From Piper betle (lineage: Eukaryota; Streptophyta; Magnoliopsida; Piperales; Piperaceae): DNA of 64,000 nucleotides. Positions 48,049 through 58,137 of this stretch are shown piece after piece; the first letter of the stretch is position 1; each line of letters opens with the position of its first letter. The notes below the pieces were generated by a model that was not told where the DNA came from, made no database searches, and saw only the letters and a program-made list of their open reading frames with translations. Both the position numbers and the translations under genes were made by a program. Location of the stretch: NCBI GenBank assembly GCA_033002965.1, contig JAURVB010012429.1, positions 1 through 64,000 of the forward strand. Direction: 5' to 3'.

Positions 48049-48053
48049 ATAGA

Positions 48054-49070
48054 TAAGACAACTTTCATGGTTTGAATCGAAGTAATGAATTTATAATTTT
48101 TTTGTTGTATATTACGACCACTATATGCACATAGAGGCATGGCTTAGACAAGAAAAAGAAAAAAACTAAAAAAGTAAAAAAGTAGGTGTTTTTTGGTTAA
48201 TTGATAAAGTCGGTTTGATCATTTTGACCGACAGCTTAACGAACTGAACTAAGTTGATTGGCTTTCTGATGCAAGCGAATTACAACTAAACCGGAACACC
48301 AAAGTCCAAACTAAACTTTGGAAACGAAGTCTGGTTCGATTGGTTCAGCCAAATTGAATCGTTCTAAACCCTAAGTGTACTTAGACTAATACTACGTGAT
48401 GAGCATGTACGGCTAGCAATAACATTCCACCAGTAAGGTATTATATATTGAGTTGATTGTAGGATTTTTAGATGTTTAGATCTAGGTCGAACATTAATTA
48501 GGATGCGCCTAGCGTTTTGTCCAATAGGCTACAATAGATGCGTCCAATTCTCAGGACACTTACTTTGATCTGCACTTCAACCTTAACCCGTATCCGCGAG
48601 TTAAATTAGACAACTAAATTCACATCTGTTGTGAGCCCATTACCATATCGAGTTTATTTATACCTTGATTTATAGTATTTCCATCAAAAAGATTGTTATT
48701 GAGTTGCCAAGCTAAGATCTGATGAAGCACGGTAATGCAAATCTAGCTCGTTGGTGCGGTAAAGTAATCAAAATGAAGTTAGTTGATCAAACTAAACTAA
48801 ACATGGCAGCTTTAGTCCTTTTCCTATGATGGGCTCCATCCTTCTATGTTACACATCAAGAGTAGCAGCAAAAGGCTGTCTTTTTTTCTATGTAATATAT
48901 ACGCTGCTTTGTTTGGTTAACACCCTTTCTTGGCATCTGTAGGCCCCGGCCATTTGCAGCAGCTACGTAAGGATTTGCGATGCTTGTGAGTAAAGGTGAG
49001 AAAAAGGTTGTGGTTGAGGAGAGAGCAGAGTGGTCTGTGGTTTGCAGGTTTCCCAAAGGTGGTGGTGGTG
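48054..49070. promoter_or_regulatory. Upstream region of the DUF1218 gene
   Basis: AT-rich non-coding DNA between the copia element and the first exon, which should contain the promoter. A TATA-like run (TAATATATAC) lies near 48893-48902, ~170 bp before the ATG. No other element was recognised with confidence. Confidence 0.35.
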
Positions 49071-52000
49071 ATGGAGAAGAAGGTGGTCTTGGTGTGTGTA
49101 CTTGTGGGTTTTCTTGGGTTTCTGGCTGCTGCTCTGGGTTTTGCTGCAGAGGCGAAAAGGATCAAGGTGCGTGATTGGGTGGTCTCCACTCTGGCTTTTG
49201 AAAGCTGTTGCCTTTGCTTCTTTGTTTGCTCTTTTTAGATTGCTTGGCGTGGTGGAGTGATTGTCCTTGAGGTCTTTGGATGTTTAGTCTTAGCATTGTT
49301 CATGTGTGGAAATTTCTGTATTGTTCTTTTGGATGTCCTCTCTAGGCTGCTAGCATCAAAATGACTTTTCTGTTTTTTGATAGTTTTCAAGAGTAACAAA
49401 TCATTGTGTTTTTAACTTTTTTATTCAAGCGGGCATTTGTATTGAACTATTGATGGTTGAGAATCTAGGAGTTGAGTTCTTTCTTATTGTGTGTGCGGTT
49501 GTGTTAGATGATAGTTTTTAATATATGCTTTGCTTGTACAACTTCTGAACCTTTATGGATAAGAAGGTTGTGTCTGGTGTAGCATTGCCAGCGCTTGATT
49601 GTATAACATGTTAAGGGGCACTGTGTTCTTTCATTGATTATTTGGATTTTTTTTTTTGATGGTATATGGAGCAAATTGCTGCAATGTGTGACCGTCTTTT
49701 ATGTCAAAATGTCCTCTCTTCATTTGGTAATTTCTTTTGATGTAAGTGTATAAGATGATAATTTCTTATGTATGCTTAATCTGCACAATTTCTGAATATT
49801 TATGGATGTGTGAGTAGTTGTTTCCTATGTAGCTTTGCTAAGATCTGATTGTTTGATGTGTTTAGGGCCATTTAATTTCTTTCACTAATTCAAATGTCCA
49901 GTCTACTTGTTATAAAATTTCTCGCCTAAACCTTCTGTTCCTACCATTTTCTCCAAATATGCTGCGTTAGATTGCTTAGCAAACACTAGGTGCAGTAAGA
50001 AAGAGTAGGCAAAAACCTTTGTTCTGGATTGCATATTTATCATTTTCTACTTTCAGGTGGCTTATTTTTACATTGTCTGTGTGAGAAATCTGTGAAAGTT
50101 TCTAGTGTAGGAATTTGGATGCTGGAATTATTTAAGTATAGCTGAATGCAAGTTGAGGTACTGGCTATAATAGGAAGTGTATTTTAAATTTGTGCAGACT
50201 CCCTGAAAACAGTTGGTTGCAATACAAATTAAATGAAAGCAGTCCGTTATTAATATGTTTCTGTGTATGATATAAGCATAAGTTTTCAGTTTTGACATCA
50301 ATGAAATTATATTTGCGGTCATTTTGCTTATAGAACTGCAATAGGAAAATGATAACATATACTTACATTTTCCTTCTAGCCCTATCTATTATTTTGCTTT
50401 TGATTGTGGGTTGGAGTGCATATTTGTTCCAGTCATAGATGAAGAAATCGGCCGATTCCACTCGGAATCGACCGATTTAACTTAGATCGGAAGCAATCCA
50501 ATCCGAAACGGTCGTCGAATCGGGTTTTTAATAAAACGGTCGATGAATTGGCCGATTCACCCCAATTCCGACCGATTCATGGCCAATTAAGAGTCGGGGT
50601 AAATCAGGAAGAATCAGTGTTATGGGTAAATGACAAAAATACCCTAGGTATGATATTTAATAAATTTTTTACGCATGGGTAAAAGTGGAATCAAAAGTTT
50701 AAAAACCTAAAATAAATTACTTGCCCTCCCTCCGCCCGTCCGCCTTTGCCGATGCCTCCCTCCGCCCGATCTGCCATCCCTCCGCCCATCTGCCACTAAG
50801 CTTGCCCCTCCCTTCGCCGCCGTAGCCAATCCGTGTGCCGTCCCTTGCCTCCGCTCGCCCTTGCATTCGCCCTCCCTCTGGCCGTCTACCGTTGCTCCTT
50901 CCCGCAGATCCCGTGTTTCGCCCCTTAATGCAGTGGCGAGGGCTGCGACGGGGCGACAGGGTGACAGGGCAGTGAGGGCAGCGACGGGGTGGGGCGGGGG
51001 TGATGGGGGCGGGAACGGAGCGGGGCCGGTGGGGGGGAGGCGGGGTCGGCAAGGCAGATGGGCGGCGTCTAGGAGATAGAAGGGGGGAAAGAAAATGTAG
51101 GTGGCATTCTCGTAATTAAAAGTTGACTTGACTTTGACTCGAGTCAAAAATAATAACTAACTCTAAATAATCCAAACAAAAATCCAAAAAATATCATAAA
51201 ATATAATACATATCTTGACATCAGAATGACATGTTTTGTAACTAATAACCTATTAATTTTGATTAAGTTAAAATTTTTACATAGGACCAATTTGGACTGA
51301 TTCAACTGAATTGATTCCTAGCCGATTTAGACCGATTCGATCCGAATTCAGTGACTCCCTCAAAAATCAATTCCAATTCTGATTCCGATTTTCGCAACCA
51401 TGATTCCAGTATATTAATACCAGTATAGATATGAGACATATTTTATACGTATCCCGTTTTCTGTATTGGTGATTAATATGTTTTCTCCTTATTTGTGCAA
51501 AACTGCTATGCGTTATGGATGGTTTGTGCCTACTAGACTAATTTAGCATCTATATTTTACCTTATGCATGTTGTAAATTGCAATAGTCATACCATTTAAA
51601 TTTAGATTTTACTCAGGTTTCTGGTGTTCAGTTAACCAGTTCCGGCAGCTGTTACTACCCAAGAACACCTGCATTAGCCTTGGGGTTTACTGCTGCACTG
51701 GCACTTCTAATGGCTCAGATCATTATAAACACTGCAGCTGGGTGTATTTGCTGCAGTAGACACTCACTTACTTCAAGTACAAATTGGACCGTTGCCTTGG
51801 TCTCCTTTGTTGTCTCTTGGTAACTTTTCACAAACTACAGTTAAAACATAATCTGCGGAATTTATGTGTTTATACTTCTCTTGCAACTAGTTTCCTTGAG
51901 ACTTAGAAGCTGTTTCAACTGCCCATCTGTTTTCTTTCATCACGTGTACCACAGGGTTACATTTATCATTGCATTTCTGCTGTTGCTCACCGGTGCTGCC

Positions 52001-52300
52001 CTTAACGACCAGCGTGGCCAAGAACAAAGGTATTGGGGTAATTACTGTTTTGTGGTGAAGGCCGGAGTATTTTCTGGGGGAGCGGTGTTGTCGATGTCCT
52101 GTGTCTGTCTCGGCATCGGCTATTATTTGACTTTGTCCAAAAATAAGAACTCCGAGCCATGGCATGGTGGAGTCCGGCCACCACCCAGCAACAGCGACGG
52201 TATTTCCTTGGGACAACCACAAATTCCACCGCAAAATGCACAACAACAGCAACCTGTCTTTGTGCCGGAAGACACATATAGACGACAACAATTCCCTTGA
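49071..52300 (+). CDS. DUF1218 family four-span membrane protein (three exons)
   Basis: Exons 49071-49166, 51617-51819 and 51955-52300 join to a 214-residue protein. Donors are GTGCGT and GTAACT; acceptors are CTCAG and CACAG. An N-terminal signal-like membrane segment (about 5-26), then segments at about 51-74, 90-115 and 132-156 give four spans. A Cys-rich patch CICC (75-78) and single Cys at 44 fit the family. The tail (about 160-214) is Pro/Gln-rich and probably disordered, on the cytosolic side. DUF1218 proteins are plant-specific; some members (VCC/DESIGUAL, MWL) act in vein or leaf patterning and cell-wall formation. Which member this is cannot be told, so no symbol is given. Intron 1 (2450 bp) holds a hAT-like element. 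The gene converges on RAR1. Confidence 0.92.
50434..51402. mobile_element. hAT-like non-autonomous element in intron 1, with a gypsy LTR piece
   Basis: Near-duplicate octamers GTTCCAGT (50426-50433) and ATTCCAGT (51403-51410) flank it, and its ends form an imperfect inverted repeat: CATAGATGAAGAAATCGG and, complemented, CATGGTTGCGAAAATCGG. Terminal parts are rich in CCGATT/AATCGG. The core, about 50700-51260, follows the family 1 gypsy LTR: a GC-rich block, then TTGACTTGACTTTGACTCGA and ATAATAACTAACTC. No transposase. Frames in the GC-rich block (50707-51147) are not genes. Confidence 0.65.
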
Positions 52301-53226
52301 GTTTTGGGCACAACTGCTGAGAATATCTTCTTCTCCAAAGTACTCGATCTTCTGTCTCTAGATGATGTTGTATAAAAGAAATCTAGCTTCTATTTGTGAC
52401 TCAAAAGTAAAAATTTCCACTAGCAGTGGTTTACAGGTCTTGTCTAGTGGTGTTTTGTATGACTTGCCGGATAAAATGGGCCTTCAAATTATTTTGTTGC
52501 AACCCATTTCACGTCGTATTTAAATTCACACGGTATGTTTGATCTAAGAAGAGCCTGATTTATATTGAAGGGTTGTTTCTATTCAAAGATGATTATAATG
52601 TAAGATAGGTGAAATACAATGTAGTATTATAAGGTTGCCAACTACTTGCAGAACGATTCTCTTGATTGTCAATCTTTGGGATTGTAAAACAGGGCCTCTG
52701 CTACTTACTCAATTCACTCAATTGCAAACGTATGTAGAGCAACTTTGGAAAATCCTTTTATTTTATATGGACGTGATAATAGAATTACTTACTAGAAGAT
52801 TAAATGTGAGAAATGTGTATGACGTTTTGGGTTTCAAAACCGAGCAAAAGCCTATTGGCCAAGAGAAGAATATCAACTTGACGTAGATAAATTGAAACTA
52901 TGCCGAAAACAAGAAATAAATAATGCTCGCGCAGCCTCTACTTATGCTTTCTCATCATCTCCATCCATGCTTTTTCTTGGCCTACCTCGTCCCTTTATAA
53001 TGCAGTGGTGAAATTGAGCTCATTCAGTAGGTAAAACATTTGCAAAAAGTTGGAAAGTTAAAAAGATGATTAGTCATTTTTTTGCATACAACAAAAGTAC
53101 TGAGAAGATTGCATAAATACTCGGTGATTTACGAGGTTTTCTGCCTCCGTTGAACATGATCCTAACCCAACACATTGCATCTCTCTTACGACACAGCCAC
53201 AGCACGGTTGCACCACAAGTTGATTG
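52301..53226. other. Spacer between convergent host genes
   Basis: It contains the 3' untranslated regions of both genes. No other feature was seen; small frames here lack support. Confidence 0.6.
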
Positions 53227-54857
53227 TCAAAATTTTGCATTATCTGGATTAGCATTATGCCATCCTTTTGTGCATGGAGCTATGGACATAAACTCGTCAA
53301 ACTCCTTCACGTGTATATCACAACATTTCCACTGCAACACAAAGGACGAGTACAAGTCAGAGCATTTCAATTACAATAATTGCCTTCAGACCTACAAAAT
53401 AGGGAAAAAGGAAGACTTACCCCTCTCATTCTATCATGAAAGACAGCAGGACCTGGGTGGTACACACAGGCAGTCTCGTGATTTTCAATCTCTTTGAAGA
53501 TTTTCCCACATCCTTGATTCCTACAAGTTTGGGGCTCATTCAAGCCTATTATTTTTTTAGCAGGAGTTGTAGATTTCTTTGTTGTACTAGCATCGCTATG
53601 TGTCTTCAAAGGTCTAGGTTGTGAACCTAATAAGAAAAATGCATCTCAAAATGTGAGCCCAACTGCACTAGCACCAATATAATCCAATGAACTCATTGTG
53701 AAACGCGGCTTTTTAGAAGACAAGTTAGTGAGAAACCAGCCAATTTTTTATGACTCATTCAAGAAGTTTATCAAATTCTAGCAGGGCAAAAGGCGCCACT
53801 TTAAAGATAGATTTACAAAGCCCTATCAGCATCATTAGCAAGATAGAATTTCAACATAATATGACTAAAAGATAAGCACATGCTATCCATACCATGATCT
53901 GAGCAAAAGAACCCTTGCATGCATCTTGAACATTGTACCTTGGATGAGTCAGCTGGCTTACTTGCAGCAATGGGAGTCGGAGTCAATCTATTTGCAGTTG
54001 GGACCGCCTTGATTACTGGTTTTTCTGTAGTGTGTTTACCAGTCTTGCATCTGCACAAAATGCAAAGAATATGATACATTGATTTCTTGTGAACACCACC
54101 TAAATGATGCAACATCTATTTATGGTAATCTTTGGCTAATTTTATCTAAGATTTGATGATAGGAAGCAAAGCAATCCACAGAGATCAATTTGGCCAACAA
54201 TTTTTTCAATGGGAAAAAAGGACATCCAAGAATGTTGACTATCTTCTAACAAATAATCGCATATTATGTTATTAACACCTTAGCTAGTTGATTCAATTAA
54301 AACTCATACCCAGGAAGTGCTAAAAACAAGCTAAAATCGTGACTCCTTTGCTTGCAACAGCTCCATTCTTTTGTTCCATCATGAAATATAGGCTGCGAAG
54401 TCATAAACATGATGTGCTAGCGTGAAAAAACAGATCAGTAGATGAAGCTAAATATGAAGTTTGACCTGAACTTACCCCCTAAAAGTTTGCAAGTATCCAA
54501 CGAGTCCAGGACATGAAACATAAAAATTAAAAAAATCACAATCAAACTGTGAGCAAATAAGACAACTGTAACCGGATTAAAGAAAAAAAATAATCATGTG
54601 TACATCATGCAAATAAATGAGAATAATGAAGCACTAGATTTGAAAGATATTGGATAAAACTCATAAATTGATAATAATAATACTACAGGGCACCAAACTA
54701 AATAACAATATGTCACCTACTGACTATCAATTTAGAGTTATAAAAGCATAATTCTTACAGAAAAATGGTATCTGCAGGCATCATCAGCATTGTCTTCCTC
54801 GGTGAACATGGCCTCACACCCAATGCGTTGGCAGCGAACCTTCAACCCCTGATCCAT
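53227..54857 (-). CDS. RAR1: RAR1, CHORD-domain co-chaperone of plant NLR immunity
   Basis: Five coding exons on the minus strand (54857-54759, 54392-54310, 54050-53893, 53626-53421, 53331-53227) join to 216 residues; all introns are GT-AG. CHORD-I (about 9-67) has CQRIGC, FHDG, EWSCC, RSHDF and CKTGKH. A CCCH motif (C101, C104, C110, H113) lies between the domains, a feature of plant RAR1. CHORD-II (about 148-208) has [26 protein letters not shown] and KEFDEF. RAR1 is a cytosolic and nuclear zinc protein that bridges HSP90 and SGT1 and stabilises NLR receptors. Length is close to other plant RAR1 proteins (about 220-235); the linker before CHORD-II is a little short. The start MDQG is supported by the position of CHORD-I and by an acceptor (GCAG) 11 bases upstream, implying a non-coding 5' exon. 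Confidence 0.96.
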
Positions 54858-56893
54858 TATAATCCCTGCCATAAAATGAAGGTCGTTAGCTTATGCTACA
54901 ATATGAAAAAAGATAATAAATTTAAATCCACAATCTATCCCTATCTTTGAACCGAAATGGTCAATTAAAAAATTCATACTCCAAGAGATCCAAACAAACA
55001 GTTGCAAAGAAACGAAAAACAAAATTCATTAATTTGCACTTAGGAATGGTCCGTTTCAGTTTGGTTGGCATGAAAGATATATTTATTGATTTGAACATTT
55101 TCTACATATTCTAATAGATTATATAGAAAAATTAGTACATGGGTGATCCACTTTAATCATGATTATTTTGTGCTCACACTTGGATATAGTCATACTTAAG
55201 TCAATATTAATTTGTATATGAAAAACATTAGATATAATTACTTTTAGTAAGGTTGACCATTTTAGAATTTTCATAGATTTTACATTACTTTCATGTCAAA
55301 CGGACCTTAAATTACTGCATCATGATCTAAATTCTATCAATTGTGACGCTTTGACTTATATAGTTCGCAACTAGGAATAACAGAGCTTTTACCACATCAA
55401 ACAAAAAAGAAAACAAACAAACAAACAAAAAAACACACAATAACGAAAACTTTGGCCAGCCACACCCATGAGAAAACAAGGAAAGAGGGATCACATTAAA
55501 AGCGCAGAACAGCAGGATAAAAGAGACACCTTTATCTGATAATGGAACAAAAGAAAAGGCAAAGAGATTTCTTCCACAGACCTCAATTGAACTGCTTCGT
55601 TTGCTTCGGAGATATCGAAGTTGCAGTTCGAGAGTGGGAGGGAGTAGTAGGGGGAGACGATCTGATCGGTTACCGCGGCGGCGTAGGTTGACAAGGCAGC
55701 ACCGACGAGGAGGTCGGCGAACGTCGTACTTGAAGGAGGAAGCACGCTAAAGTAAACTCTTTCGACGTTAAAATTTTTATATTATTTTTTTTCTTATCAT
55801 TCTATAATCCTACTTTTTAATATTTTCTAATATTATTACTTATACAAAATTTATACTTATCCTAGTGAATAAAAGACAAGAAGAAGGGTTGGTAAGGATT
55901 TTAAGAGTTTGAAACAGAAAAATAACAATTAAATAGGTGAAGATTTAATGACCACAATTAAAAATTGTACGGGAAAATTTTTAAAAATAATAGGTTAACA
56001 CAAAAAAAGAGGAGGGGGTAAATTAAAAAAAAAAAAAAGGTCACGGGCATAAAAGAGGAGTGAAGATCGTAGCTAGACAGATAGGAAAGCCTAAGCTGCC
56101 TTCCCCGTCGTGCATGCCTATGGCGTCTCCTCCCATAAAGCTGATTGTTGCTCCCTGCCACATTGCGTCTTGCGACGGTCGCCCTACCTCAAAAGATTAC
56201 CATTGCTGCTATGAGACAAGGGTCACCACCAGAGATCAGGCCCCTGCCTACACACGTAAATTGTTGATAAAACTCCAAAATTGCATTTTCCTTTAACCCA
56301 ATCTTTTTTTCTCCCTCTCATTCAGTAAAGACAAGAAAATTTTAGGGTATTGTGTTGCCGTCTAGCCAACAAAACTTTGATGCTGTCGATTTGCTGTTTG
56401 CTGCCCAGCCTTGGCCCACAAGCTGCCCCTTGCCGGAGTTGTTTGAAGTTCGGTTGCTGCCCCAGATCACTTCGCCAACTTTCGAAGCCACCAAGGAGTC
56501 TAACGCCGTTGTTGCTTGGAAGGAAGAAAGCTTGCACCTGTTAGAGCTCGTCGTGGAGCCCTACCTCGCTGAGGAGGTCTATTATCCACTAAGGAAAGGC
56601 ATTGTTGCCGTATCCTGCTGCTACCAAAGTCGTCGCTAACGCCTGAAGGTCACAACCTTATTTCATCAGATATACCTGAAAGGGAAGTTTTCTCTTTTGC
56701 AGGTAAAAACAGAGCAGAAGAAGTGCCATTGCCGAAGCACTTCCACGGATCCCATCAAGTTGCTGCTCCGCCGAGACGCTGCCGGAGATGAACCGTGGAG
56801 CCTTGTCCAGCCATAAGGGGGAGCCCGCCATCTTCCTGCCTTTTGCTGCTCTACTATCTTGCTAAGAAGTGTTGCTGTTCTGAAGCCCATCAG
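54858..56893. promoter_or_regulatory. RAR1 5' region and flanking DNA
   Basis: It holds the presumed 5' untranslated exon and promoter of RAR1. The region around 55560-55750 is GC-richer and coding-like on the minus strand. From about 56050 the DNA takes on the TTGCCG/GCTGCC-rich character also seen at 58.1-61.2 kb and may belong to the long LTR there. No host gene was recognised right of 55750. Confidence 0.45.
55560..55748 (-). other. Coding-like stretch without ATG upstream of RAR1
   Basis: The minus-strand frame reads FADLLVGAALSTYAAAVTDQ then SPYYSLPLSNCNFDISEANE. It has a balanced composition, unlike TE GC-blocks. The only start-like codon near its beginning is GTG (55745); the frame runs further upstream without ATG. 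A possible donor (GAG, then GTCTGT) at about 55582, joined to the acceptor before the RAR1 ATG, would make it the 5' exon of the RAR1 transcript, but in the wrong frame for CHORD-I. It could be 5' leader, a non-ATG upstream frame, or an exon of another gene. Confidence 0.3.
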
Positions 56894-56901
56894 CCCATCA
56901 A

Positions 56902-58129
56902 TAGGGGTGGGCATCGGTCGGACAGACATCAGACGAATTATTATCTGCGTCTGTCCGAAATTTTGTCGGACAAATTTGTCCGACCAACTTCGGACATCGA
57001 ATTGTCCGTTGGGCCCAAGCAGTGTCTGCAGACAGACCAAACCCTCCGCCGCCGCCGCTACGCCCAGGGTTGGCAATGTCAGTGACTGGACGGCCGCGGC
57101 TACAGTTGCCGGCGGTAAAATTGACGACGCGAGCAGAGGGTATCAGCGGCAAAATCGACGACGAGCGGCAATTCTAGCGTCGTGGAGGCTGGGCGACGGC
57201 GGGGGCGCTTGGGGCATCACGGCAACGCCGCGGCGGGGCCTGGCGGTGACGATCGGCGACTGGGCGACTCGACGGCAGCGGCGGCAGATTCAACGACAAG
57301 CAGAGATTCCGGCTTCGTGGAGGCCGGGCGACGGCGGGGGCGGCAACGCCACGACAGGGCCTGGCGGCGACGATCGGTGGCCGGGCGATGCGGCGGCAGC
57401 GATCACGCAAGGGGGCGGCGCGGTTTGGACGAGGAAGAGAATGGGTCGGAGGTTTGATTGATGGCAATATCATAAATAAGACTTGACTCGCCAATGTCTC
57501 GAGTCAATAATAATAACTAACTCGGAATAAATCCTACAAAAAATCCATAAAATCAGAAAAAAATTCCATAAAATAAAATAAACACTACAACATCATAATG
57601 ACATTCTATAACTAATAACCCAGCCAAATTCCCCATAACGCGTCCTAACGCAGTAAATGGCCTAAACTAATTCCACGATCAACTATATATAAAATAAAAA
57701 AATAATTGGCATACTCTCATATATTTTGATAACTCATTCTTTTTTGTTATATTCATGATATTATCATTACATACTTGGGTACGTATGACCCTCATGGCTC
57801 GTACACCCGACCAGCGTCGACTCAGTACACATATTCTAAAACATACTCGACGTGAACCGACGATTGAACTGATCGGTTCATAAGCATAAAACCCTGACTC
57901 AAATCACTGGTTTTACATTATGTTTATAATGTGATATATTTTTTTCGAAGATGGATCATATAAGTTTGTTATTAAATATCGAACACTCGGTCGGTCGTTC
58001 GGTCGGACAAAAAATGTCCATATTAATTTGTTTTAATTCGGTCGAATTCGGTCGATCAAATTCGGTCGGACATACTTGACATGAGACATCAGACAGACGG
58101 ATAAATTGGGACGTCCACGCCCAACCCTA
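56902..58129 (+). mobile_element. hAT-type element carrying a gypsy LTR piece, target-site duplication CCCATCAA
   Basis: A perfect 8-bp duplication CCCATCAA flanks it (56894-56901, 58130-58137). The ends form an inverted repeat: TAGGGGTGGGCAT and, complemented from 58129, TAGGGTTGGGCGT. Both subterminal parts are rich in CGGTCGGAC-type motifs. Eight-base duplications with TAGGGRTGGGC-type ends are typical of hAT. The middle (about 57045-57917) is a family 1 gypsy LTR segment ending GGTTTTACA. No transposase frame exists, so movement would need an enzyme from another hAT. It shares its LTR-to-hAT junction (TTATGTTTATAATGTG) with the copy at 33340-34551. Confidence 0.85.
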
Positions 58130-58137
58130 CCCATCAA

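Noticed and set aside
50707..51147. Minus-strand frames of 111-146 codons in intron 1
   Set aside because: They fall in the GC-rich gypsy LTR piece within a hAT-like element; composition is low-complexity.
55560..55748. Considered as the N-terminus of RAR1
   Set aside because: The plausible splice to the next exon is out of frame with CHORD-I, and the ATG at 54857 gives a RAR1 of normal length.
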